Assembly (NCBI GenBank): GCA_039545355.1
Contig: BCJJ01000076.1
Span: 1-31,316, forward strand
Reading direction: 5' to 3'
Source: Trichosporon coremiiforme
Taxonomy: Eukaryota; Basidiomycota; Tremellomycetes; Trichosporonales; Trichosporonaceae
Length of the DNA: 31,316 bases
Below, piece by piece: positions 1-10,771 of this stretch. Each line of letters starts with the position of its first letter. Positions within the stretch are counted from its first letter, which is position 1. The notes beneath the pieces were generated by a model. That model worked only from the letters and a program-made list of their open reading frames with translations, was not told where the DNA came from and did no database searches. A program made the translations under genes and the position numbers.

Positions 1-3000
1 CTCCTCGACACGGCGGAGCCAGTCACCAGTGAGGTTACGGAGCGAGATGTCGACCCAGCGCTTGTCAGACTCAACGTACATGAGCTGGATCATGCGGCGG
101 GTGACCTCCTCGTAGGTCATCTTGGCGAGGTCGTCAACGGCAACACCACCCTCCTTCATGGGGAACCAGGGCTTGTTGAAGTCGGCGTTGAGGCGCTCAA
201 TAACATAGTCCTTCTTGCTCTCGAGCCAAGCCTTACGCTTGTTACGGGGCAGGTTGAAGACAGTGTCATCAAATTCGCGCCAGAGCTTGACACCACGAGT
301 AGCAATCTTGTGGATGGGCTCACCGAGCTCGGAGCGGACGGTGAGGATACCACCAGTAGGCTTGTCGTAGGTGCCCTCCCACTCGGAGTCGTCGACACCA
401 GGGGCCTCGACGATGAGCTTCTTGACCTGGGGCGCGGTGTCGGCCTCCTTGGCGACCATGACACGCGAACCATAGAGGACACCGTCGAAGGGCATGGGCT
501 GCAGGCCGAACTTGGTGGACCAGTCACCACAGATGTAGGGCCAGACGTCCTCGGCACCACCGAAACCGGATCCAGCAATGAGCGAGATGTTGGGGCACTT
601 GCGAATCGACGAGTAGGTGGAGATGATAGGCTGGTGGAAGTCCTCAGCCGAGTGGTGACCACCGGCACGACCACCAGTCCACTGAAGGATGATGGGGAAG
701 TCGGGGTTGGCGCGAGCAATGTTGACGACCTGACGGATACCCTCAGTGGATCCGGGCTTGAAGGCGATGTGCTTCAGGCCGGCGTTCTTGATGTTGGTGA
801 TGATCTCGGTAGCCTTGTCCGAGCTGGGGATACCAGCAGCGATACAGAAGCCCTCGATGGGGAGGCCCTCGCGGCGCATCTCCTGGAGGAGGGGGTACTG
901 GAAGGTGAACTGGGGCTGGTTGATGTACAGCGCGTTCACCGTGATACCGAGTCCGGGCTTGTTGCGGCGCATAAGCTCGTCAACCTTGGCACGGAGGATG
1001 AAGGGGGCGAAGTGACCGCCACCAGCAAGCTCGATGTGGTAGCCAGCGTTGAGAGTGGCCGAAACAAGGTTGGCACCAACAGTGGTGGGAGTCATACCCG
1101 GGACCATGATAGGGGGCTTGCCGAGCAGACGCGAGAAGGGGGTGTCAATGTTGATCTTGCCGTCAAGAGTCTTAACGAGACGGGGGTGGTACTCGCGCTG
1201 CCAAGCAGGCTCCGAGCGGACCTTGTTGGCGTCGTAGAACTCGGCAGCGGCAGCGCCCTTCTCGCCAATAACGATTGTGCGAACGCCGCGGCCCTCAGTG
1301 ACACGGGAGACGAGGAATCCGACACCGGAGTTGCCTCCGGGGCCGAAGTCGACGGCGTGGGTAGCGGTCGACGGGAAGTTGCAAGCCTTGGCCCAGTGGA
1401 TGTGCTTGGTGAAGATCTGGTCAAGAGCGCTCTCGGCAATCGAGCCGGCGGTCTTGCGCATGTCAGAGCCTGAGATAACGTTAGCGGAAGCAATCTCGGT
1501 TAAATTTCGAAAAGTGGGTGGTGCACCCAGGAATGACTCACCGTCCTCGGTGTTGTAAACGGGGATCGCGAGCTCCGAGGCGGACCAGTCGTCAGAGAAG
1601 TCGTTCTGCAGGAGACGCTGAGTAGCGCCCTGGAGGTAGTCCGAGTGGTAGGGGACGTTGATGGGCAGGAAGCGGATGTTGAAAACAGCCTTGCGCTTCG
1701 AGAAAGGGATACGTCCCTGGTCAAGACCGGCCGGGGCCATGACCTTGCGGAGGGCGGTAGCGAGACCGTAGAGCGACTTGGGAGGACCAGTAACAATGAA
1801 CATGGTCGCGGCGTTGAAGAGCGAGATGCCGACCTTGGCGTTCTCGGGAAGGAAGGCGTTGACCTTCTCGATGTGGCCCTCAAGGGCCTTGCGGCTCAAG
1901 CCGTTAACGGCGAGCATGGGGGTGGGGGTGCCCTCGCTGTTGGCAGTGGTGTCGGCAATGATCTCAGGCTCAATGGCAACGACAGGGAAGGCCTCCTGAC
2001 CACGGAGGCCGATGAAGAACAGAAGGCGGACGGCCTTGGCAATGTTGTCCTCGAGCGACTGCCACGAGTCGGAGGCAGCGACGGCAATGGCCGAGACGAG
2101 ACCCTGCGAGTGGCCCGTGGCACCGCCGAAGAGCGAACGAAGCTCTCCGGGAGTAACGTCAGCCACCTTGGCCGCGATCCAGTACTGAGTAAGCTGGGTA
2201 GTGCCGATCAGAGGCAGCGACAGGGGGATCGAGGCGAGATACTCGGTGGTGGGGCGGGCAGCAGTGCCGCGGAGCCAGCCGATAAGGTCAAGACCCTGCG
2301 AGTAGTAGGGGAACCCGTCGGCGTCGGCCTTCTGGGCGAGCGGGACGAGGACCTGCTCGGTGAGCTTCTCGAGGTACTCCTCGACGAAGGGCCGATAGAC
2401 GTTGAAGAGCGACTGGAGCTCGTCGAAGTAGGTCTGCACAAATTAGCCGACAACCCCAAAAATCACGAAACCTGCTGTGACTCACCTCGTTGACGCCCTG
2501 TCCACCGAAGAGGGCGTAGAGCTCGGCCTCACCCTTCTTGGCAGCCTCGAGGAGGGCAGCGGGGTGGGCAATCTTGACGGCAGAGTCGCCGAGAGCCTTG
2601 CGAAGGGCCGCGAAAGCCTTGAAATAGGCAGTCAGGACCTCGGCGCGAACCTCAGGCTGGTAGTCCTGAACGAGCGAAAGAACGTTCTCGGAGCTCAGGA
2701 AGAGCTCGTTAAAGCGCTCGTAGGTCGCAAGGAGGACCTGAACGAGCTCATCGGAAGGCTCAGAAGCGATCTTGTCGGCAACGAATGAGAGGAAACGAGC
2801 GAGGAGCTTGACCTGGGGCTCGTTGGTGGGCTCGGCGGCCACGGCATCCTCGTCGTCCTCGTCGACGGGGGCGGGAACATCGTCGTCGGCGATGCGAGAG
2901 TCGTGGAACTCCTGTGCGGCCACCTCAGAGGCGACCCAGGCGGAAAGGGGCGAGGCGGGGACGAGGATGTGGACGCGAGCTGCAGGCGAGTGCAGAACGA

Positions 3001-3040
3001 GAGGGCGGGTGGGAGGGGGACCGCTGAAGAGGGACGCCAT
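1..3040 (-). CDS. FAS1: Fatty acid synthase beta subunit, N-terminal part (3' end outside window)
   Basis: Beta chain of the fungal type I FAS, which makes C16/C18 acyl-CoA from acetyl- and malonyl-CoA in the cytosol. The start is the ATG at 3040-3038 (MASLFSGPPP). Exons are 2486-3040, 1542-2433 and 1-1469; introns are 2434-2485 (52 nt) and 1470-1541 (72 nt, multiple of three and stop-free). The joined frame gives 972 residues and stays open to the left edge. Domains seen in order: N-terminal region; acetyltransferase with the GHSQG nucleophile elbow (Ser about 294); the conserved FGPGG block after TEDGSDMRK; then the FMN-binding enoyl reductase barrel starting PPIMVPGMTP, with GGRAGGHHS (His about 754-755). 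The dehydratase and malonyl/palmitoyl transferase would lie beyond the left edge. The intron 2 junction was chosen because it restores TEDG-SDMRK, as in other fungal Fas1. Family identification is very secure; the exact length is unknown. Confidence 0.95.
1470..1541 (-). other. FAS1 intron 2, in-frame and stop-free
   Basis: The donor GTGAGT reads down from 1541. A CTAAC branch motif and acceptor TCAG end at 1470. The 72 nt length is divisible by three and the reading frame passes through without a stop, so an unspliced message would carry 24 extra residues between TEDG and SDMRK. Homologous Fas1 proteins have no such insert, which supports removal. Confidence 0.75.
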
Positions 3041-3564
3041 GCTGGGCGGTTGGACTTGCGGCAGTCCCAAACTTGTGGATAAGAAGAAGGAGGGGGGGGG
3101 GAGGGAGCTAGAGGTTAGAGAGCGCGGTGACGACGGAAATCTAGAGAGTGTCGCGCTTGCTTCGTTTGGTCGAGAGGAGAGGGAGAGGAGGAGGGGTAAG
3201 AGGATGGGAGATGGGGAAGAGAGATAGAGGGGAGATGGCAAAGAGATACCACCCTTGGTCTAAAGATAAAGGGAGATGGAGAAAGAGGGAGACGAGGGTT
3301 GCAGGCTATGACTTTTGGGTAGCGAGGGCGGGGTGATTGACGGGGGTGAGGGCAGAGCGAGAGCCGTCGTGCGGTGGTGTACTATGGTGGTGGTGGACGG
3401 TTGGTTGCCCCAACTGGGACTCGGGGGCTTTGGATTGGATTTCTCCTGTCCCCAGCGGTTCGCAGCGGTCGCGATTTCTGGTGGTGGGGAGTGTGGGGTA
3501 CAGGGCCGCAGGGCGAAATCAGGGGGGGCAGGGCGACAGGGTCCAGAGATAGGCGGACTCAACT

Positions 3565-3576
3565 GGCCACGTGGCC
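3565..3576. promoter_or_regulatory. 12-bp palindromic E-box GGCCACGTGGCC
   Basis: A perfect 12-bp palindrome centred on CACGTG, about 525 bp upstream of the FAS1 start. CACGTG is the core site of bHLH factors, a class that includes lipid regulators in fungi (Ino2/Ino4-like, SREBP-like). Binding here is inference; a 6-bp core is expected by chance in a few kb, but the 12-bp symmetry is less likely by chance. Confidence 0.35.
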
Positions 3577-4526
3577 TGCCCAACCCCAACGTTTGAGCGG
3601 TGGGAACCGCCCGCGTCTACCCTTCAGCCTGCAGATGCCTGTGCCGACGGATCGGTCGGTGCGTCAGTGCGTCGGTGCGGGTCGGCATCCCAACTTTTCA
3701 GGTCCGTCCCTTCCCTTTCATCGCATCCGCTGCCATTGCACGCCTCTCGCCCCGATGTTAACGATCCATCTGGGCGCACATCTCAGAACAGATGCACACA
3801 GTGCACGGCTTTAACCCCGATCCGACTTCCTGTCTTGGCACGGCACTTGCGGCATGGTCGGCACGCATGACTGAAGCAGTACGCAAGTGTGTCGACGGAT
3901 GGTGCACGAAACACGTAGGTGACCGGTGGGCATGGCGAGCGCCGAGCGGTGGCCGCTGGACCGATGGCCTATCGCTGTTTGATAATTTTATCTTTGGGGT
4001 TTCATAGTGGGTTGACCCGAGAGCTCCGCTTTTCTGGCAGAAGCAATTTGCTATCAGCTAATCCCCTCACCCAAATTTCACCCCCTTCTTACCCAATACA
4101 GTCATTTCAATCCGCGCAGATATGCAGATCGCGCACCTCGCCCGGCAAAGGCACAATCTCATTAAATACAAATTCGCAGTGATCATGATCTCACATTCCA
4201 ACCTACACCCCCCCAGACGGCGATGCATCGCTACGGTGTTGACCCTATCCAGCCAATGCAGCCACCGACGCACTTCCCCTGCCTTGCCGTCACTCGTGAC
4301 TTGTTCACAATGCATGCATGCTCCACCAGGCATTTGCCACCTCTATGGGCATGGCCCAGTCTGGTTCTCGCATGTGCTACGTAGGTCTTAAACGCCCTGC
4401 TGAGCTCGCGCCGTGGACGGCAGTCCCTTGACTCCCTTGGAGCGAAGCCAAAAAACTCGCGGTACTGCGGCATGGCAACGGATCGGGAGCAGTGCGCGAG
4501 ATGCGATGTGATGATGCGAATCAGGC

Positions 4527-4536
4527 ATCAGGTGAT
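4527..4536. promoter_or_regulatory. ATCAGGTGAT near-palindrome, possible SREBP-type site
   Basis: The outer ATCA/TGAT arms are perfectly inverted around a CAGGTG E-box core (the centre GG breaks full symmetry). SREBP-family bHLH factors bind ATCAC-type half sites and control lipid genes in fungi. It lies about 0.9 kb upstream of FAS2. This is pattern matching only. Confidence 0.25.
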
Positions 4537-5159
4537 GGAAGGCATGTTCCCAGCCAGCGCAGCCCGGCCCAGCCCAGCACAGCGCTTTTCAGCAACTGGG
4601 GTTCACAGCCCAGAAACTCAGGCACCCCGCACCCGAGAGACAGAGCCCAGCTGGCCAGCGAGTCAACGAGACAGGCGAGGTTCACCCGCCAGTATCGCCT
4701 GGTCGAAAAGGGAAGTTGCAGCGGCTGTCGGCGGCGCTTCGGCGCAACGGACAGCACCTGCTGGAAAAAAAATCAGAGAGATGTGGAGGGGTGGGGGCGA
4801 GACGAGACCGACAGGTACGCGACGTGCCTGAGGGGGATGGCCCTTTTGGCTGGGCGGCGCGGACGACGCGCACGCAGGTCACCGCCCGCCGCCCGCCCAG
4901 CGCCCAGCGATTAAGTGCGAAACACGATAGATTTGCATCCCAGGGCTTTTGACAGGTGCAGGGCGGACTTCAGGGTCCACTCGGCACTTTTGCCCCATTA
5001 TCACGGGCACGGAACCTTCCTCGCGTGGCCCAGTGTGGGGTGGGGTTGGGTTATCTCTGCCCCATAGCTTCAGCAGCCAGTAGAGAATCCGACCGATGGC
5101 GACCACCGTCGAGCCTACCTCCAGGCCGTCAAAGCCGCAGCCGTCGTCACTCGCTGACA

Positions 5160-5445
5160 CCTCCTCAAAGTAAACTCAACGCTTTCTCAAGCCCTCTTTC
5201 CACCTCCCCATCTCCTCGCCGTCGCTAGTCTTGTTATCTGTTCATCCCAAGACCCGGCTCACCCTTTCCTCTTCATCTCTCTCCCTCTTCCTCAACCAAG
5301 AGTCGCCCCCGCCCTCCTGACTCCTCCTCCCTGTCAATTCTCCCTTCCCCGACTTTTCTGACAGCCAACGCCCTCTGTCTCTTCTCAACTCTTCCCTTCC
5401 TCCTCTCCTCTCTGATCAAGTCGGCGACCTGCCAATCTCGCAGCC
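5160..5445 (+). promoter_or_regulatory. Pyrimidine-rich promoter/5' leader of FAS2
   Basis: Long CT-rich runs (ctcctc, cttcctc, tctctc) continue almost to the FAS2 ATG. CT-rich tracts directly upstream of the start are common in strongly expressed basidiomycete genes. The transcription start cannot be placed from sequence alone. Confidence 0.5.
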
Positions 5446-8400
5446 ATGTCCGCCGACGCCGACTATGTGCGCCGTGAGCTCACGTCGCGCTGCATTGCCA
5501 TCGTAAGTGATCGCTGAAGCGCCCATCGCGCAGAACAGTCCACAGTCGATACACGGACGCTGACAACCGTTTCAGATGAACCGTGCAGACCCCGCGCTCA
5601 TCGAGTGAGTAACTAGGCGCGACGAAGCGCCCTCGACCTCGTAAGCCAGCCGAATTCTGACGTTTCCAGCTACATGAAGTACCACATCGACAACGTTGAT
5701 GTTTCCAAGGGCCCCAACTACGAGAAGGCCAAGAAGTTCGGCCAGATCCTTCTCGAGAACTGTGAGTAGCTACGAATCGCAGAAGACGCACAGCAGCTAA
5801 CCAGTGCGCAGGTCTTGAGGTCGCCGACAAGCCCCCTGTCTACCGCGATGTCGCCCTCCCCACTGCCCCCCACACCGAGATCTCCCAGAAGGGTGACATT
5901 CAGTACTCTGAGATCCCCCGCCAGCACGTCCGTAAGCTCGAGAGCTACGTCAAGGAGATGGCCAACGGCGGTGAGGTTGAGGCCCAGGTCAACCTTGAGA
6001 AGGCTCAGGCCGATATCGAGAAGCTCTGGGAGCTCGTGAACGCCCAGCCTTCCATCACCAGCGCTCAGAAGTCCGCTATCCGTAACATGTACTCTGAGGT
6101 TATCAAGTCGCTCGGTCAGCAGGCCTCTTCCGCCGCTTCCAAGGACCCCCTTGAGCGCGCCAAGGGCACCAAGGCTCGCCGTGACTCCTCGCAGTTCCTC
6201 CGCCCCCAGGTCGAGGACCGCACCGAGGTCGACGACGAGCACCTTCCCTTCCTCCACCTGAAGAGGAAGACCGGAACCGCCTGGGCTTATTCCAACAAGC
6301 TCACCAACATCTACTTTGACGTCCTGACCGAGATCGCCTCGTCTGGTGTCACCTTCGCCAAGAAGGCCGCCCTCCTGACTGGTGTCGGCAAGGGCTCTAT
6401 CGGTGTTGAGATCCTCAAGGGTCTCCTCTCGGGCGGTGCCACCTGTATCGTTACCACCTCGCGCTACAGCCGCGACACTGTCGACTACTACAAGAACATC
6501 TTCCACGAGGTCGGCTCCAAGGGCTCCAAGCTCATTGTCGTTCCCTTCAACGGTGCCTCCAAGCAGGATGTTGAGGCTCTCGTCGACTACATCTACTCCG
6601 ACCTCGGCGTCGATCTTGACTACATTGTCCCCTTCGCCGCTCTCCCCGAGAACGGCCGTGAGATTGACGGTCTTGACGACCGCTCTGAGCTTGCCCACCG
6701 TCTCATGTTGACTAACCTCCTCCGTCTTCTCGGTGCCGTCAAGGCTAAGAAGGCCGCCCGCAAGTTCGTTACCCGCCCCACCCAGGTTGTCCTTCCTCTC
6801 TCGCCCAACCACGGTATCTTCGGTAACGACGGTCTCTACGCCGAGTCCAAGATCTCGCTCGAGACCCTCTTCAACCGTTGGGCTTCAGAGTCCTGGGGCG
6901 AGTACCTCTGTATCGCCGGTGCCGTCATTGGCTGGACCCGTGGTACTGGTCTCATGAGCGCCACCAACTTCGTCGCTGAGGGCCTTGAGAAGCTCGGTGT
7001 CCGCACCTTCTCGGCCAAGGAGATGGCTTTCAACATTCTCGGTCTGATGCACCCTCTCCTCTTCGACATCACCCAGATCGAGCCCATCTGGGCCGACCTC
7101 AACGGTGGTATGGACCGCGTTGCCGGTCTCGCCGACGTCATGACCTCGATCCGTCTTGACATCAACAAGATTGCCGACCTCCGCAAGGCTATCGCCCTCG
7201 ACAACGGTGCCGACTTCCGTGTCACCAACGGCGCTGACGCTGAGCGCCTTCACCAGAAGGTTTCCATCGCTCCTCGCGCCAACTTCAACTTCGACTTCCC
7301 CAAGGTTGAGGAGGACGACGTTCTCAAGGAGCTCAACCACCTCCAGGGTCTCATTGACCTTGACAAGGTCATCGTCTGTACCGGTTTCGCCGAGGTCGGC
7401 CCTTGGGGCTCCTCGCGTACCCGTTGGGAGATGGAGGCCCGCGGTGAGTTCACCATCGAGGGCTGCATTGAGCTCGCCTGGATGATGGGCTACATCAAGT
7501 ACCTCGACGGCAAGCTCAAGGACGGCAAGGCCTACGTCGGATGGGTCGACGCCAAGTCTGGCGAGCCCGTTGACGACAAGGACGTCCGCTCCAAGTACGA
7601 GAAGGAGATCCTTGAGCACACTGGTATCCGTCTCATCGAGCCTGAGCTCTTCCACGGCTACGACCCCGAGCGCAAGGGCTTCACCCAGGAGGTTGAGCTC
7701 TCGCACGACCTCGAGCCCCTCGAGGTCTCTGCCGACGACGCCGCCAAGTTCAAGCGTGAGCAGGGCGACAACGTCGACATCTGGGCCCAGGAGTCTGGCG
7801 AGTGGTTCGTCAAGTTCAAGAAGGGTGCCCGTGTCCTTCTCCCCAAGGCCGTCAAGTTCGACCGTGTCGTCGCCGGCCAGCTTCCCACCGGCTGGGACGC
7901 CAAGCGCTACGGTCTCCCCGAGGACATCATTGCCCAGACCGACCGCACTGCCCTCTGGGCCCTCGTCTCCGTCATGGAGGCGCTCATCATGTCGGGTGTC
8001 ACCGACCCCTACGAGATCTACAAGCACGTCCACCCCTCTGAGGTCGGTACCTCGCTCGGTTCCGGTATGGGTGGTATGACCTCGCTCTCCAGGATGTTCA
8101 AGGACCGTCGCGAGGAGAAGGACGTCCAGAAGGACATTCTCCAGGAGACCTTCATCAACACCGTCGCCGGTTGGGTCAACCTGCTCCTCATGTCCGCCTC
8201 GGGTCCCGTCAAGATCCCCGTCGGTGCTTGTGCCACTGCTCTGCAGTCCGTTGAGATCGCTTGCGACTCCATCCTCGGCGGCAAGGCCAAGGTCATGATT
8301 GCTGGTGGTTTCGACGACTTCTCCGAGGAGGGCTCGTACGAGTTCGCCAATATGAAGGCCACCTCGAACGCCGAGTCCGAGTTTGCCAACGGCCGTGAGC

Positions 8401-9932
8401 CCAACGAGTTCTCGCGTCCCATGACGTCGACCCGTGCCGGTTTCATGGAGTCGCAGGGTTGCGGTGTCCACATTCTCATGAGCGCCAAGACTGCCCTCGA
8501 GATGGGTGCTTCCATCCAGGGTATCGTCGCCTACTCGTCGACCCACACCGACAAGGCCGGTCGTTCCGTCCCCGCCCCCGGTCGTGGTGTCCTCTCCACC
8601 GCCCGTGAGGTCAACCCCTCTAGGGCCCTCCCCATCCTCGACGTCAAGTACCGCTCTCGCCAGCTCGCGTTCCGCCGCAAGCAGATCGCCCAGTGGATGG
8701 AGAACGAGATCGACTTTGTCCGCGATGAGCTCGCCGCCTCTGGCGAGTCGACCGACGGCGAGGCGTTCAAGCAGCGTGTCGCCCTCATCGAGTCCGAGGC
8801 CAAGCGCCAGGAGAAGGACGCTCTTGCTACCTTTGGTATGCTCGAGGGCTCTGACCCCTCGATCGCTCCCCTCCGTCGTGCCCTCGCCGTCTGGGGTCTT
8901 GACGCCGACTCAGTCGGTGTCATCTCATGCCACGGTACCTCGACCAAGGCCAACGACAAGAACGAGTCTGGTGTCTACAACCTCCAGTTCGAGCAGCTCG
9001 GCCGCACCAAGGGTAACGCCGTCCCCGTCATCACGCAGAAGTACCTCACTGGTCACCCCAAGGGTGGTGCCGCTGCCTGGATGTTCAACGGCATGCTGCA
9101 GACGATTAACACTGCGCTCGTCCCCGGCAACCGCAACGCCGACAACATCTCGGAGGAGCTCCGTGCCTTCCCCTACCTGTTCTACCCCTCGAAGTCGATC
9201 CAGCACACCCGTCTCGAGGCTGGTCTCCTCACCTCGTTCGGTTTCGGACAGGTCGGTGGCCAGGCTGCCATCCTCCACCCGCGTTACCTGTATGCCTCGC
9301 TTGAGCCCTCGCAGCTTGAGACCTACAAGCAGAAGCGCCGCGAGCGTGAGCTTGACTCGTACACTCGTCTCTCGCAGGCGTTCGTTGAGAACAACCTTGT
9401 CCAGATCAAGGACGCTCCTCCGTACACGCCCGAGCTCGAGGGTCCCGTCCTCCTCAACCCGCTCGCCCGTGCCACGCCGACCGCCAAGGGCAGCTACGCG
9501 TTCCAGGGCAAGCTTCCCTCGTCGATCCCGGCGCAGCACGAGCACGCCGAGACGGTGAAGAAGCTGCTGAAGCACGAGAAGTCGACCGCCGGCGTCGGTG
9601 TCGACACCGAGCTCATCTCGGCTGTCCCGACGAGCGAGACCTTCCGCATGCGCAACTTCACCTCCGACGAGATCATGTACTGCTCCAAGGCGCCCGACGT
9701 CGACGCGTCCTTCGCCGGCCGCTGGGCCGCCAAGGAGGCCGTCTTCAAGGCCCTCGGCGTACCCTCCAAGGGTGCCGGCGCAGCCATGAAGGACATTGAG
9801 ATCGTCGCGTCCGAGACGGGCCCGCAGGTCCGCCTCGCCGGCGATGCCGCCAAGGCCGCCGGCGGCAAGAAGATCGAGGTGTCCATCTCGCACTCGGACT
9901 CGTCCGCTATTGCTTTCGCCGTTGCCCAGTAG
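5446..9932 (+). CDS. FAS2: Fatty acid synthase alpha subunit, short form (KR-KS-PPT, no ACP)
   Basis: Exons 5446-5502, 5576-5604, 5670-5761 and 5812-9932; introns 73, 65 and 50 nt. The product is 1432 aa. It opens MSADADYVRRELTSR and then matches the region just before the ketoreductase of other fungal alpha chains (MNRADPALIDYMKYHI). Ketoreductase: NADPH loop TGVGKGSIG at 249-257, catalytic Tyr402 and Lys406 in YAESK. Ketosynthase: Cys866 in GACATA, His1100 in CHGTSTKAND, His1141/Lys1143 in TGHPKGG. C-terminal phosphopantetheine transferase: GVGVDTE near 1320 and WAAKEAVFKALG. Yeast alpha is 1887 aa; about 455 N-terminal residues (MPT tail, ACP, structural linker) are absent here. Start choice: first in-frame ATG after a CT-rich leader, and the small 5' exons join cleanly to family sequence. 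An unseen upstream exon carrying ACP is possible but no candidate exists in the 2.4 kb upstream. Confidence 0.95.
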
Positions 9933-10771
9933 ACGAGCGAAGCGAGTCTAGGTCGTCTCTGGGCGACCACCGCTGAAACACATACATCAAGTGTTCCAGC
10001 ACTAAAAAATAATATAGAGAATCCCGTCGTCGTGTTGTTGAGTGTCGAGTGTGCAAGAGATATCGGATATCGGTTTTATTCAGTTTTATTTCGTTCAAAG
10101 TTTAACCCCATATATAGAGATTAGGAATGAACATGTGCATTGGAATTGAGGCCAAGCAGGCCGAGCGAAGCGAGCGCGAGTGGTATGAGCAGAGCGTGAG
10201 TGAGCGAAGCGAGGACAAGGTGAGAGCGAGTGGCAATGTCGAGCCTGACCTGCCGGGTCGACGACTCGAGTACTCGTCCTGCACGTGCCAGGTTCTCCTT
10301 CCGGGTAAGATTGTACAGCGGGATGAAAGTGCAAGTAGGCATTAATGACATGCAACTATGTAAATGTCTCGCAATGAAACCTATGTATTTAGGTAATGGG
10401 GTGTAGTGTGGTGAAAATGCAAGTGAGAATGACGATGGGATGAGGATTGGTAGGTCGTGAGACAATAAGAAACTGCGAATTATAGAACTAGTGCGACCCT
10501 CTATCTCGGATGTGTCTGCGATTGTGTGGGTATGTGATACTCCTATCCTCTGCTTGCCTCCCCTTCTCCGCGGGGTCTCAGACAGCCTGTCGGCACTGTA
10601 CCTCGGCGTCACCGCCGGCCTGCGTTCGTGACCGTCTCGTGTCTCGTCGCTGCACGCGCCGCTGCACCTGCGCCGGCGTGCGCATCTCAGAGGTCGCGCT
10701 GGATGTGGTGATCCGGGAGTTGATTTGTCGCTGGTGCCGGGCCACTGCGTCGCTGCGCTCGGCCGCTCGGC
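9933..10771. other. Intergenic: 3' flanks of FAS2 and the TBC gene
   Basis: The genes are tail to tail. An AT-rich stretch at about 10000-10020 (aaaaaataatatagag) is the likely FAS2 poly(A) region. GAGCGAAGCGAG occurs three times (9935-9946, 10163-10174, 10202-10213). A 163-codon minus frame at 10121-10612 has low-complexity composition and no family resemblance, so it is not called. Confidence 0.5.
9935..10213. repeat. Three copies of GAGCGAAGCGAG
   Basis: Identical 12-mers at 9935-9946, 10163-10174 and 10202-10213; the first two extend to 13 bp with a leading C. They lie only in the FAS2 3' flank. The core GCGAAGC is known to fold as a very stable DNA mini-hairpin; any role here is speculation. 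Confidence 0.5.

Larger units (their letters stand above)
3041..5445. promoter_or_regulatory. Shared FAS1/FAS2 divergent intergenic region
   Basis: The 2.4 kb between the two FAS start codons contains no credible gene: its open frames are short, overlap on both strands and resemble nothing I know. No frame shows the carrier-protein segment missing from FAS2. Head-to-head placement suggests co-regulation so that the alpha6-beta6 complex stays stoichiometric (inference). The FAS1 side (3060-3300) is very purine-rich on the plus strand, meaning pyrimidine-rich in the FAS1 leader. The FAS2 side (about 5160-5440) is pyrimidine-rich on the plus strand. No clear TATA box was found on either side. 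Confidence 0.6.

Noticed and set aside
310..1473. 387-codon plus-strand open frame antisense to FAS1
   Set aside because: It is the mirror of the FAS1 codon bias (third positions C/G); the minus strand encodes a clear AT-ER sequence.
1495..1541. Shorter FAS1 intron 2 ending at 1495
   Set aside because: At 47 nt it would shift the frame into a stop; the acceptor at 1470 restores the conserved TEDGSDMRK.
6885..8546. 553-codon minus-strand open frame, plus others over 5718-9893
   Set aside because: Antisense to FAS2. The low-complexity Gly/Leu/Asp/Val composition arises from reverse reading of biased codons.
10121..10612. 163-codon minus frame in the FAS2/TBC intergenic region
   Set aside because: No family resemblance or splice context; it lies in AT-richer 3' flanking sequence.
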